A DNA stretch of 14,914 nucleotides from Thalassiosira profunda (Eukaryota > Bacillariophyta > Thalassiosirophyceae > Thalassiosirales > Thalassiosiraceae). Below the pieces are notes generated by a model. That model was not told the origin of the DNA. It ran no database searches and saw only the letters and a list, made by a program, of their open reading frames with translations. The stretch lies in NCBI GenBank assembly GCA_036939355.1, contig JALLAP010001269.1, positions 1 through 14,914 on the forward strand, in the 5' to 3' direction. The first letter of the stretch is position 1. Each line of letters opens with the position of its first letter. The translations under genes and the position numbers were made by a program. Of the stretch, positions 7,801 to 14,914 are shown piece after piece.

Positions 7801-9287
7801 GCATGATTCGGCGCGACCCGATGAGGCTCTTTGCGGAGCCGGTGCCAACCGACGTTGCGGAGTATTACGAAATGATTCAGGACCCCATTGATTTCAGCAC
7901 GATGCGGCGAAAGATATTCGATTCGGAATACACTTCTCTGTCGGCGTTCATCGCCGATGCCCGGAGGCTTTGCGTCAATGCGTGCGTCTTCAATGCCGCC
8001 GACAGCTTGTACGCGAGGACAGCCAAGAGCATCTACGATGCCCTCGAGGTCATGCACGCCAGGGCCAAGCAGTGGATATCCATGCTCAAGAATGCCCACG
8101 CATCGTCCTTCATCGCCGGCGAGGACGGCAAAGACGAGGGTGAGGCCGACATCTTCAAAGACGTCAAGTCGCTGTGGCCCGGCGCCGTAGAACTTCTCGA
8201 GGATGCCGAGTGGCTCAAGAAGCAAGCGGGGTCGGATTTCGCTAGGACCAGAGAAAATGAAATCGCTTACTATGGCGCGTTGGCGATACAGAGGGCTGCC
8301 GCTGCGGCCAAGGCATCGTTGGCGACGACCCCAGATGCAGGCGGAGTGAAGCATCCTGTGGTGAAACGGTCGCACACTCAAGACGATCTGTTGAGAGAGC
8401 GCGTGAACGATGAAGCGTCGCTTCACGTTGGTCCCGTCCAGCTCAAAGATGACCCGGATTGGAGGGAGTATCATCTCCTCAAGTTGCTCAAACGAGTTCA
8501 GAAACGCCGCGTCGAAGGGCGGATGGCTTCCGAGAGTGGCTGCGCTCGATGCGATGGCTTCAAAACGGACGACGAAACGAGCAAGTCCATTTCATTACAG
8601 CGGAGCAAGTTGGTCAAACGGGCCACTGCGGATTCGACGAAGGCGAGAGCGTCGGTGTCTCGCTCCGCCCAGACCACAGGGCTGGCCAGCCTCAACGCAA
8701 GGAAATTGAACGATGAGAGGAAGGCAGAGGCTGGGACACCCCTCGAGCACGTTGGCCAAGTGTCAACGGACAGCATGGTCAGTGTGCGAGGCAGCCGCGT
8801 CCACGGCTGGGGCCTTTTTGCCGACCAGGCGTTCCGAAAAGGAGAAGTCGTTGCGGAATACATTGGAGAGTACGTGAGCTCGGCAGTTGCTGACGAAAGA
8901 GAAAAGCGCTACCACGAGCAGAGGGTTCAGGACTACGCCTTCCGTGTGGGAGACCTTGTCATTGACGCTACGCTCCGCGGCGGATTGGCGCGGTACATCA
9001 ATCACAGCTGTGCGCCCAACTGCGTTGCCAAGATTGTGGATGGGAAGGCGCCAAACCAGCGCTTCAAGCGAGTCTTGATCGTCAGTCAGAGGGACATCCT
9101 TGCCTCCGAGGAGCTTTCCTACGACTATCAATTCCCTCTAGAAATGTCCCTGGATCTGCGGATCCCGTGCAATTGCGGTTCTGCAAAGTGCCGAGGGTTT
9201 CTGAACTGGGATACGCCGGAGATTTGCACCACTGCGAGGACAGCAAAGCTGGCGAGCAACGGTTCCAATGCTGCGGGTCGGAAGTGA
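4833..9287 (+). CDS. Trithorax/MLL-type histone H3K4 methyltransferase (PHD-bromo-SET), start incomplete
   Basis: A 1484-codon open frame follows a likely splice acceptor. The coordinates begin there because no in-frame ATG occurs before 5244 while conserved cysteines begin at 5022. Domains in order: (a) W-x-C-x2-C-x10-C-x2-C zinc finger, Cys at 5022, 5031, 5064, 5073, ending WRGGKR; (b) PHD finger 5499-5642, C4HC3 with FYCRIC, CCDGC, FHPTC, WHCHEC; (c) Arg-Gly tract 5697-5766; (d) HMG-box-like region 5961-6194; (e) a Cys-containing segment near 6549-6584; (f) a C-x2-C-x9-C-x2-C finger 7089-7139; (g) a second W-C-C finger 7557-7640 ending WKGGKR; (h) bromodomain 7767-8075 with the acetyl-lysine Asn at 7992; (i) SET and post-SET 8772-9206, with HGWGLFA, NHSC (9000-9011), EELSYDYQFPLE and a C-x-C-x4-C post-SET. 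The SYDYQFPLE and RGFLN signatures place it in the SET1/MLL/TRX class, which methylates histone H3 Lys4. It should act in the nucleus on active chromatin. No FYRN/FYRC pair is visible, unlike animal MLL. The function is established for the family; substrate specificity here is inferred. Confidence 0.92.
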   Translation, partial: RAPLVAVLASGEQLIIKVKLGDEEFRPPPPRPSPPSKRPALPLHHEPALAPAPSQEEPTEPWECHNCGKVSLPTKKRCGGCQSWRGGKRLNIAGAARKPRAPKGDKPASPRKKAAAEIERSDYADEEYADEDGGDVSMGARLPKRKRTNMYSSLSPAVIKATDKARAEAYAASAPSPQLASKKRKQSFDRLEGYVHPAIIAAETAAQRGNVPSEFIGRDGNLFYCRICLGTGEVVCCDGCPHVFHPTCLPNGPSKTSLANDDDPWHCHECLARGRGAGRPPQGRLSSPGRGRGRGRGRGRGRGRGGRGGRGLRRMSSTEERMRRALKESGGPLLSRQHGRTAAHSSGFQSPYVATDDDDEDAIGPRSLARVKQPLSSTPAFFFFLLHNRLVIEKALSRKSPFFRGLAGAARNEKVAQEGAAIWVDMRPEERDQWVDVSMKDFEQRVVSWKEKEVIESMIKSVEEGGGEKEGGKCSGEGSDDLLPEDDKHLASSHARIGQYSRAKTRPAKASSSGGCGSNAILVELLNDARFRPLPLLDTARAKEDMPEGADDKAAIPQFAVTGPIETSLGDECIGCTRGWSHYCSVLKRPIPSSEFRAKLQPPVGSLTATRIGLGLKVNLPRENASHEAYVGLGGSAESYLGVAEACPNYQPRDSFSLSTPSLRLDDTTKFIESATAMINMRLEVDDSAIGGLHAQVEADNESPGKSKTLSRGLLPLRGRKKETSAESRRQDQRGEDLDASPKKGEGGQRHRCVNCGTVQSSPLGCMTCRKSNLVEKMAKRSHSSPNSVADEFLAKSSSEGYANYGDGFVKPVSVMLGRSSLYDTSKSGRKKHHDNGPTQIGLSLTKGSWTPNVIMPLAPKRLPRPKPESLDSSDSSEDEGSDSDESMAYVDPKTSGHPAADADDGGTWVCIKCSHKNVPSRTRCSSCLGWKGGKREKAVKSSRPRSCTAKTSEGDEPQDRHALALKHKEDASELSQKCLSIACCGILVGMIRRDPMRLFAEPVPTDVAEYYEMIQDPIDFSTMRRKIFDSEYTSLSAFIADARRLCVNACVFNAADSLYARTAKSIYDALEVMHARAKQWISMLKNAHASSFIAGEDGKDEGEADIFKDVKSLWPGAVELLEDAEWLKKQAGSDFARTRENEIAYYGALAIQRAAAAAKASLATTPDAGGVKHPVVKRSHTQDDLLRERVNDEASLHVGPVQLKDDPDWREYHLLKLLKRVQKRRVEGRMASESGCARCDGFKTDDETSKSISLQRSKLVKRATADSTKARASVSRSAQTTGLASLNARKLNDERKAEAGTPLEHVGQVSTDSMVSVRGSRVHGWGLFADQAFRKGEVVAEYIGEYVSSAVADEREKRYHEQRVQDYAFRVGDLVIDATLRGGLARYINHSCAPNCVAKIVDGKAPNQRFKRVLIVSQRDILASEELSYDYQFPLEMSLDLRIPCNCGSAKCRGFLNWDTPEICTTARTAKLASNGSNAAGRK

Positions 9288-9480
9288 TTTGGTTGGCAGA
9301 TATTGGCAGTATCATTATTTGTCGGTGGTTGGGGAAGCTCTGGCATGACGTGAGGACTGACGAGACTGAAGACTGGAGAGGGATAACCCCTTTTGAGCAC
9401 TGCACATCCACTGAATGAATCGAGCTTGTGCCAGAGCCTTCTGCTGCCTTTCGTGGGGCCGCGGTTTTCAGCTCGTAGCA
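9288..9480. other. Short convergent intergenic region
   Basis: These 193 bp lie between the TGA of the SET gene and the stop of the minus-strand glycosyltransferase. They should hold the 3' UTRs and polyadenylation signals of both. I see no gene, strong hairpin or repeat. Confidence 0.6.
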
Positions 9481-10940
9481 CTACACACGGCACTCCGTCC
9501 AGTCTTCCATCCCTTCCCAAATCTTTCGCTGCTTCTCCCATCTCTCCCTCCAGCCTCTGTCGTATGCATCCAACGACTCCGCATACGCCTTCACCGCCCC
9601 AACCGCGCGGGACGCCAGCTTCTCCACCGTGTTGCTCTCGCGACACCACTCGTTCGCCCTCGCCACGACCGTTCTCATCTCCGCATCGTTCGTTTCGTCC
9701 AACACGCGCTCCACGACCTGTGTGAGGTTGGCCAGGCTCGCGGGGACGTAGTGCACGTCCGGTCGTAGCTCGGCATAGAAGTATTCGGTGAAGTCCGGCG
9801 CGATTTTGATCACGACCGAGTTGGTGCAGAGGAGTGTGGAGAAGCGGGCGGACCAGCCGTTGCCGTCGATGTCGATGATGGCTGTGTTGGTGTGTTTTGG
9901 ATCAGAGTCAGAGTGTTAGCTTGCCTTTCTCTTCAATTGCACGATAAGACGGTACTGCACGCTGTTCAACTTCGCTCACCTTTGTACCGCGCCATCTCCT
10001 CCAGCGGCACTGCCTTCTTGAGCATCCCTTTCATTGTCACGCCGTCGTACCGCCCCACCAGCCTGTGAAACCCCGCGTCGATCAAATCGGGCCTCTCCAG
10101 CGACGACCGCACGAGTTGCGCGCGGGGCACTTCTCGCGGGGGAAGGCGGCCGTACAGCGCCCGGTTGGCCGTGGTGGATCCCCGCCACACGGCCCTCCGT
10201 ATCTTTTGCCGCCACGGATAGCGAGTGCTTATTGGTGTCTCTGAATCGTCTTGCGTTGTTTGTCGTTGTCGTTGGCGCAAGCTACTCCACATTTTGTACG
10301 ACGGCATGCCCACCGCCCAGCACCGCGATGGATCCTCCGATGCCGGTGGTCCGTCGCTTCCACGGATGGGCGTCATCGCGTTCGACGGAATCGACCACGC
10401 GAGTCTCGGGATATTGTATTTGTCTCCCCGACCGGGGTGGCACCCGCTGCTGTCGTCGTGCTTGATGAGAATCGGCAGACTGGGGTATCCTTTCGGTAGA
10501 TTGTGTTGCTTCACGCCTCGTCGCAGCATTTGCACGAAGTAGCGCGCTCGCGACAGACTCTTCATGTGGCTCTGGCGACAGTAGACTTTGCCTTCGTTCA
10601 GTACGAGCGCTGCAAAGTTCGCCGACGAGGCGTCGGTGGCGGACGTTGCATTAGTTGCGAGGACGGACTCGAACCGGTCCAGAAACGCATTTCTACCCCC
10701 TCCTCTTTCGTCGTCGATTGTCGGGGTCCCTGGGTATCCAGCGAGAGCGCGACGCGGCTTCCTTCCCCGCAGCAGGCGCCGTCTGCCGCCGCTCGCCCGC
10801 GGATCCAGAAGCAGCGGCGCCGTCAGGACTGCGGTGGCGCGCGAGAGGACGCCCCGCCCCACCTCCCGCATCGACAGGCCGTAGAGCAGGAGGAGGGCGC
10901 CGCCCAGCGCGAGGCGCTCGCCCTTCCGGCGGGGCGGCAT
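9481..10940 (-). CDS. GT90 family (CAP10-like) glycosyltransferase, two exons
   Basis: The gene is the complement of 9481-9881 joined to 9980-10940, giving 453 aa. The frame extends to 10958 but begins there with TTG; ATG 10940-10938 is the first real start. The N-terminus is MPPRRKGERL followed by a hydrophobic stretch (about residues 10-22), the layout of a type II signal anchor, so the enzyme probably faces the ER/Golgi lumen. Family motifs are WRGSTT (252-257), the stretch YK-AIIDIDGNGWSARF across the exon junction (319 onwards), CTNSVVIKI and then YAELRPDVHYVP. These are the diagnostic blocks of glycosyltransferase family 90, which includes fungal CAP10 xylosyltransferase and animal POGLUT/KDELC proteins. 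Splicing restores the conserved block exactly, which supports both the intron and the family. The C-terminus is ECRV, with no KDEL retention signal. Donor sugar and acceptor cannot be told. A role in cell-surface or secreted glycans is inferred. Confidence 0.9.
9882..9979 (-). other. 98-nt GT-AG intron in the GT90 gene
   Basis: Read on the minus strand, the donor is AAAG|GTGAGC at 9979 and the acceptor is CAACACAG|CC at 9882. The exon ends in phase 1, and joining gives AAA-G/CC-ATC, i.e. Lys-Ala-Ile, which completes a conserved GT90 motif. Without splicing, exon 1 hits a stop a few codons into the intron. The intron is less GC-rich than the flanking exons. Confidence 0.9.
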
Positions 10941-11229
10941 CGTCGCTGCTGCTTGCAACGCGTCAAAGGCTCGGCGCGTGCAATCAATTGCAACTCATGG
11001 CGGCCTCGTCTCTAGATAGTGCTGGTTGGCGCAGGTGCTACACTGAAGACAAAAGAGCAAATGGCAAGCAGGGACAGAGTCGTTCATCTCTCTCGCGCCC
11101 CTTTTGCCCTCCGCTCGCTCCCTGGCCAAGCTAAATTTCGTAGAGTACTATTCCTACGTACGTAGAACAAATTTAGCGTCACAAATTCGTCGGCGGCTCA
11201 TCAATGGATGATCCGTTGCGCGGTGTACA
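10941..11229. promoter_or_regulatory. Divergent promoter region between GT90 gene and 11230 gene
   Basis: About 290 bp separate the two ATGs. The right half is AT-richer and holds an inverted-repeat structure (11130-11177). Two ATGs at 11204 and 11208 precede the chosen start at 11230 and are out of frame with it, so they could act as upstream ORFs if transcribed. I see no clear TATA box. Confidence 0.5.
11130..11177. repeat. 48-bp inverted-repeat element with 12-bp palindrome
   Basis: The outer arms GCTAAATTT (11130-11138) and AAATTTAGC (11169-11177) are perfect inverted copies. Inside lies the perfect palindrome CTACGTACGTAG (11154-11165), and CGTAG (11139-11143) can pair with CTACG (11154-11158). 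It sits 53-100 bp upstream of the ATG at 11230. It may be a paired transcription-factor site, a cruciform, or the remnant of a small mobile element; no flanking target duplication is obvious. Confidence 0.7.
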
Positions 11230-14200
11230 ATGGCCTCCTTCGAGCATTCGGCGCCCACTCGGCCGCCCCTCGCATTAGTTCAGCCGCCTTCTCAAAAGAG
11301 TCCTCATAGCAAAGCCGGTCCTGCGGCCTCGTCGGCGGTCCCCTCGGGGGGCGTCCGCCTCCGCGCCGCGGATGGCGCAGGTGCCTCTCATTCGACTGGA
11401 AGGCAACCGAGGCAACCGCCTCGTCGTCCCCGCCCTCACGTTGGGGAAAAATCCCCCGATGTGAGCGGTGATGGAGGAAATCCGCCGAACGTTCGACGCT
11501 CGGGGCGCCTGCGTCCGTCGACGCCCCGCGCCCCCGCCACAAAGCGAAGACACGCTCATCCCGCCTCACCGTCATTGCCAGCAGTGCAAGAGCCTGCGAC
11601 GGAGCCACCGTCAGCGCCGGTACGACGTCGATCAAAACGGCGTCGTCTCGACGAGGGAGGCCGCGCAAACGTCGATGTGGGCGCCGATCTGTCGTCGACA
11701 CAGCAGATTCCTACGCGCGACCAATGCGAGGGCGACGCCGGCGTCGGGGGCGACGCCCTCGGGGAAGACGCCTGCGGGGGAGACGAGAGCAACTCCGGTG
11801 TAGACGTCGAGGGCGAGCCCGGGGAAAACGACGCCGATGGCAGCGACCACAGCGGCGAGGGTGGCAACAGCAAAAAGGGAAGTGGCAAAGCGCCCTTGCA
11901 CGCGGACTCTGCCCGGAACGCTCCCCGGAAAATCGCGACGGAGGCGGAGGTTGTGCAACGAATGCGAAGATTGCTTCACGTCAAAGAGAAGCTGAAGGCG
12001 GCGAAGTCGAAGGAGGAGAAACAACATATCCGGGAGGTCGAGGCGTTTTTCGTGGAGGCGGCGCGAAGTGCCTTCAGGGATGGCACCTACGACAGCATCT
12101 TTGTCGACCTGGGACGTCTTGTTTCCCGGTGCGGGCCCGGCTTGTACGCGTTGCTGTACAAGTTGGGCGTCCCTCTCAAAGTGGGCATGTCGTCCGTCGA
12201 TCGAAAGGTACGGGCCGACCAGCAAAACTACAAGGTGGCCTACGACGTTTGCGGCATGGAGAAGCTGAACAAGCTGTGCCCCGCGGATTCCGACGCCGTG
12301 AAGGGCATCATGGGGCTGGGACCGCCGGGCCTCGTCTTCCACCCAGAGAAGCACCACAAGGCTATTGAAATCATCCAGCAGCAGGTGGGTGAGGCACTCA
12401 TCAACAGTTTCTACGAGACGAGCACCGGGACGGTCGGCGAGCGCATCATGATGTGGCCCAGCGAGCGCATCGTAGGAATCACAACTCTCCGCCCTGTCAC
12501 TTATTTCACTTCAGATGACATTGCATTCCTCGACGACGCTCTTTTTGAGTGGTTCCTCACGTGGAGTACCTACAAATACGATTTGGCGAAGCGCCGGGAG
12601 ACCGAGGAAGTGCTCTTGAGATTGCTTCCGGAATCACCAGAAGATAGATTTCTCAAGCTCCACATGCTGCGACGCGCATTTGGCAGTGAGCGGGTGCAGG
12701 AGTTCGTCGATGCCATCGAGGATTCGGTCCGATCGGAGCAGATGAAGGGGCTTATGGGGCAGCTCAAAGTGGTCCTCGGCAAAGCAAAAGACAACCTCGG
12801 CGACGACGAGGGCATCAATTCGTTGCCCATTGAGACCGTGCATGACGTTCGTGACATCATTGGCTCCATCGACAAAGATTCCGACGACTACAGCCACTAC
12901 GAACCACCTGAGTTGGAACGTCTCGTGGAGGCCGCGGCGCCCACGGAAGTTTATCGCAACCGCTACGAACAAAACGGTCATCGTTTGGGAACGGCACATG
13001 TTCGACGCTGTGGAGAAGTACGAAAGCGAGGCATTCGACGAGCTCATTCCTCCTGACAGCGAGCGGGTGGAAGTGATCCGGGGCACCGACCATTTGCTTC
13101 GTATCACGTGCACAATGCCGGACGGGAAAGTCGTCCGTCACTTGATCGTTCGCTCCTACTATCGCATTTTTGCAGAGGAGACCAGCAAGGAAGTGCGAAT
13201 CAGCGTCGCTGACGCGTATGTTGGGCTGCTGAGCTACCTTTGCGCTGGCGGCATCATCACCCGCGAGCATGCTGAGCGAGAGGCGTTGGTGTTGCGCTCA
13301 TTTTTGATGGAGTGGGAAGGCTTGGACGGCGACATTGACGACGAGGTGGAAGGCTCGGTTCGGGCAGCGAGGAATCACGCCGTTGGCGAAGGAATGTGTG
13401 TTGGTGGTGTTCCGAGGAACCTGGTGTCGGTATCGCGGCTGCTCAAAATTGGATACCTCGAGACGGCGGACTTGCGTTCCAGCCTGGGCCGGAAGCTGTT
13501 CGATCTTCTTGTGAGCTGTTTTGGCGTGCCTGCAGGACCAAGCAACCCAACGCCTCTAGAGCCGGGCTTTCGTTGCGGGGGATCAATCGAGGTCGGGCAC
13601 TTGCGGGCGAGGGAGTGCCGACACAAGGACTGCCGCGACGATGAGCAGCCGTACTTTGGACTTGTTGGGAAGGCGGAGGAGGACTTCCTGCTGCCTGCAT
13701 TCAACTGCGACTGTTGTGCTGCAGCGACCCGTCTGCGCGAGGCCGAGCTCATTCGCCAGCGAATGGAATCTGGAGATCAATCGGTCACTGATGCACAGAG
13801 GCAAAGAGTGCAGAAGGCAGACGAACAGAGAAAGCGACAGAACGAGCGGTACGTCGAGTGCTACAAAGAGAGCAAGAGCGAGCGATACGCCGCGGACTCA
13901 AAGCTGTTACAGCAGATTGAAGACGATGCATTGACTCTCGCTGAGCTAGATCAAGCGCAGAAGGTCTCCGAAAAACGAGAGCGTAATGCCAAATCCGTCA
14001 AAAGGAGATACGCTGAGGACTCTGATCTCATACAACGCGCGGCGAAGGGCGACAAAACACTGGAACCGAAAGAGCGGAAGCGAGCTGAGAAGACGGCGGC
14101 TGCGCGGAAACGATACGAGACTAATAGGAAGAAGAAGGCAGCAAAGAAGCAGGAGATGGCGCGGGAAACTCCAAAGGAAATGATCGAGCGTTTGGAGCGA

Positions 14201-14314
14201 CTTGCAGCGGAGCAGGAGACAAAAAAGCAGCAAAGAGTGGCGGACACAATGGAGCGCCTGAGGAATCCTTCGGGTTGGAAGTACACTCCGTCGGGTTGGG
14301 TGAGGTTGAGCTGA
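11230..14314 (+). CDS. Unknown nuclear-type protein with GIY-YIG-like motif, frameshifted at about 12971
   Basis: Two overlapping frames (11230-13056 and the one ending at 14314) form one gene of about 1027 aa if one base is discounted near the AAAA at 12971-12974. Both frames look coding up to and after that point. The start is ATG at 11230. Order of parts: a low-complexity basic N-terminus with a nuclear-localisation-like RRRSKRRR (about 11620-11645); an acidic Gly/Asp/Glu-rich tract (about 11720-11880); a Lys/Glu-rich helix; and a GIY-YIG-like motif, GLY (12139-12147), ten residues, then KVGMSSVDR with a basic continuation (to about 12215). After the shift come a globular region, a Cys cluster (CRHKDC near 13618-13635; NCDCC near 13704-13718), and a highly charged tail of three related 41-52-residue units (13748-14150). 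I do not recognise the whole protein. Spacing of the GLY and KVG motifs is canonical for GIY-YIG nucleases; the catalytic Glu is not certain. The shift may be a sequencing indel, a real mutation or programmed frameshifting. Confidence 0.7.
13748..14150 (+). repeat. Three charged repeats in the C-terminal tail of the 11230 gene
   Basis: Units start at 13748 (LIRQRMESGDQSVTD), 13904 (LLQQIEDDALTLAE) and 14027 (LIQRAAKGDKTLEP). Each is followed by a Lys/Arg-rich helix ending near an aromatic-rich RYA or RYE segment. The unit lengths are 52, 41 and about 41 residues. The pattern fits a degenerate helical repeat, perhaps for nucleic-acid binding. Confidence 0.6.
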
Positions 14315-14616
14315 GGTCTAATCGGCAGGGTCCTAGGTACTACTTACAGCTACTTACGATACTATGTCACTCTGATCTGAAAGATTGGGAGTATGAATGA
14401 GTACTAAATCCTACGTAGATTCAATCTATCTGTGTTACCGTCGTTTGCCCCTTTCCTTTGAGTGAGCAGAGGAGGCTCCTCAGCACCTCCGCAACGTGAA
14501 CGGCGATGAAAGAGGAGCATGCCCTCCTCCAAACACCACATATCGCACTCACAATATCATCGAGGCAGTTCCCCCAACACCAAGTCTGGCGCTTGACGGC
14601 AAGCAACGAAACCACC
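14315..14616. promoter_or_regulatory. Intergenic region, probable promoter of the 14617 gene
   Basis: No gene is seen. It holds the 3' end of the preceding gene and likely promoter elements of the next: TACGATACTAT (14355-14365, also at 641), the palindrome CTACGTAG (14411-14418), and ATCGCACTCAC (14542-14552, also at 4680). The left half is AT-rich. Confidence 0.45.
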
Positions 14617-14914
14617 ATGGCCTCCCGCGCCCCCGACGACGCCGACGACCTGGCGCACTTTGCCATCGACAGCCCCCGGGCGGACGACGACACCGCCATG
14701 CTGCACGCGGATTACGATTCCTCTATCACCACCGCGGACGAGGACGGCCACCTCCTTCCCTGCTCGCCGGGGACGCTCGAAAATGGGCCCAATTCGCCCA
14801 CATCGCCGCCCGTCGGGCTCACGACGGCCGACTTCGCCCTCGCGGCGCGGACGTCGGACATCGTCTCGAGCTACCGCGACTACCTGACGGAGATGGAGGG
14901 CGTGTCGGCCAAGA
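14617..14914 (+). CDS. N-terminus of an unknown acidic protein, cut by right edge
   Basis: The ATG at 14617 sits in an excellent eukaryotic start context (ACCACCATGG), and the frame stays open for 99 codons to the window edge. The peptide is rich in Asp, Ala and Ser (it begins MASRAPDDADDLAHFAID) with a Pro/Ser/Thr linker. It ends in a more ordered segment (TSDIVSSYRDYLTEMEG) that could be the start of a domain. No family can be named. Such acidic leaders are common before membrane transporters and kinases, but nothing here decides. Confidence 0.6.
   Translation, partial: MASRAPDDADDLAHFAIDSPRADDDTAMLHADYDSSITTADEDGHLLPCSPGTLENGPNSPTSPPVGLTTADFALAARTSDIVSSYRDYLTEMEGVSAK

Noticed and set aside
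10503..11015. 170-codon plus-strand frame opposite the GT90 gene
   Set aside because: It is antisense to conserved GT90 coding sequence, and its composition is Arg/Ala/Gln-rich without a motif.
12838..12950. Intron as explanation for the frame change
   Set aside because: A GT-AG pair can be drawn, but the proposed intron has good codon structure in the first frame and weak splice sites.
12830..14314. Separate gene starting at ATG 12830
   Set aside because: The first 45 or so codons of that frame overlap good coding sequence in the other frame and look non-coding. A single gene with a frameshift near 12971 explains both halves better.
1..14914. CRISPR array, insertion sequence, rRNA or operon
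   Set aside because: No regularly spaced repeats, no transposase and no rRNA-like sequence are seen; gene orientation alternates and an intron is present, so a bacterial reading does not fit.

Overview
The window looks like nuclear DNA from a unicellular eukaryote, most likely a stramenopile alga and probably a centric diatom of the Thalassiosira type. The genes are long, GC-rich, nearly intron-free and on both strands. One clear 98-nt GT-AG intron is visible. There are no operons or Shine-Dalgarno sites. The proteins are eukaryotic in kind: a trithorax-type histone methyltransferase, a GT90/CAP10 Golgi-type glycosyltransferase, and nuclear-looking low-complexity proteins. The organism is inferred from gene style and not proven.

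Layout, left to right. (1) 1-145, minus: a possible 5' end of a gene cut by the left edge. (2) 913-2319, plus: an unrecognised His/Pro-rich and coiled-coil protein. (3) 2352-3842, minus, convergent with it (32 bp between the stops): a 496-aa protein with two tandem GIY-YIG-like (T5orf172-type) nuclease domains. (4) About 4105-9287, plus: a very large chromatin protein with W-C-C-W zinc fingers, a PHD finger, an RG tract, an HMG-like region, a bromodomain, and SET plus post-SET domains. Its start codon lies upstream of a probable intron, next to a one-base N flanked by identical 72-bp copies that are probably an assembly artefact. (5) 9481-10940, minus: a two-exon GT90 glycosyltransferase. (6) 11230-14314, plus: a large, probably nuclear protein with a GIY-YIG-like motif, broken in this sequence by a +1 frameshift near 12971. 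(7) 14617-14914, plus: the N-terminus of an acidic protein that runs off the right edge.

Nothing shows that the genes act in one pathway. The chromatin writer is the best understood: it should read methylated or acetylated histones (PHD, bromodomain) and methylate H3K4 (SET). The GT90 enzyme should act in the secretory pathway. The two GIY-YIG-like proteins are the least expected content, especially the internally duplicated one at 2352-3842.

The intergenic regions are 0.03-0.8 kb. They share the palindrome TACGTA, which I see only between genes, including a 12-bp perfect palindrome CTACGTACGTAG upstream of the 11230 gene. I see no tRNA, rRNA, CRISPR array or insertion sequence.
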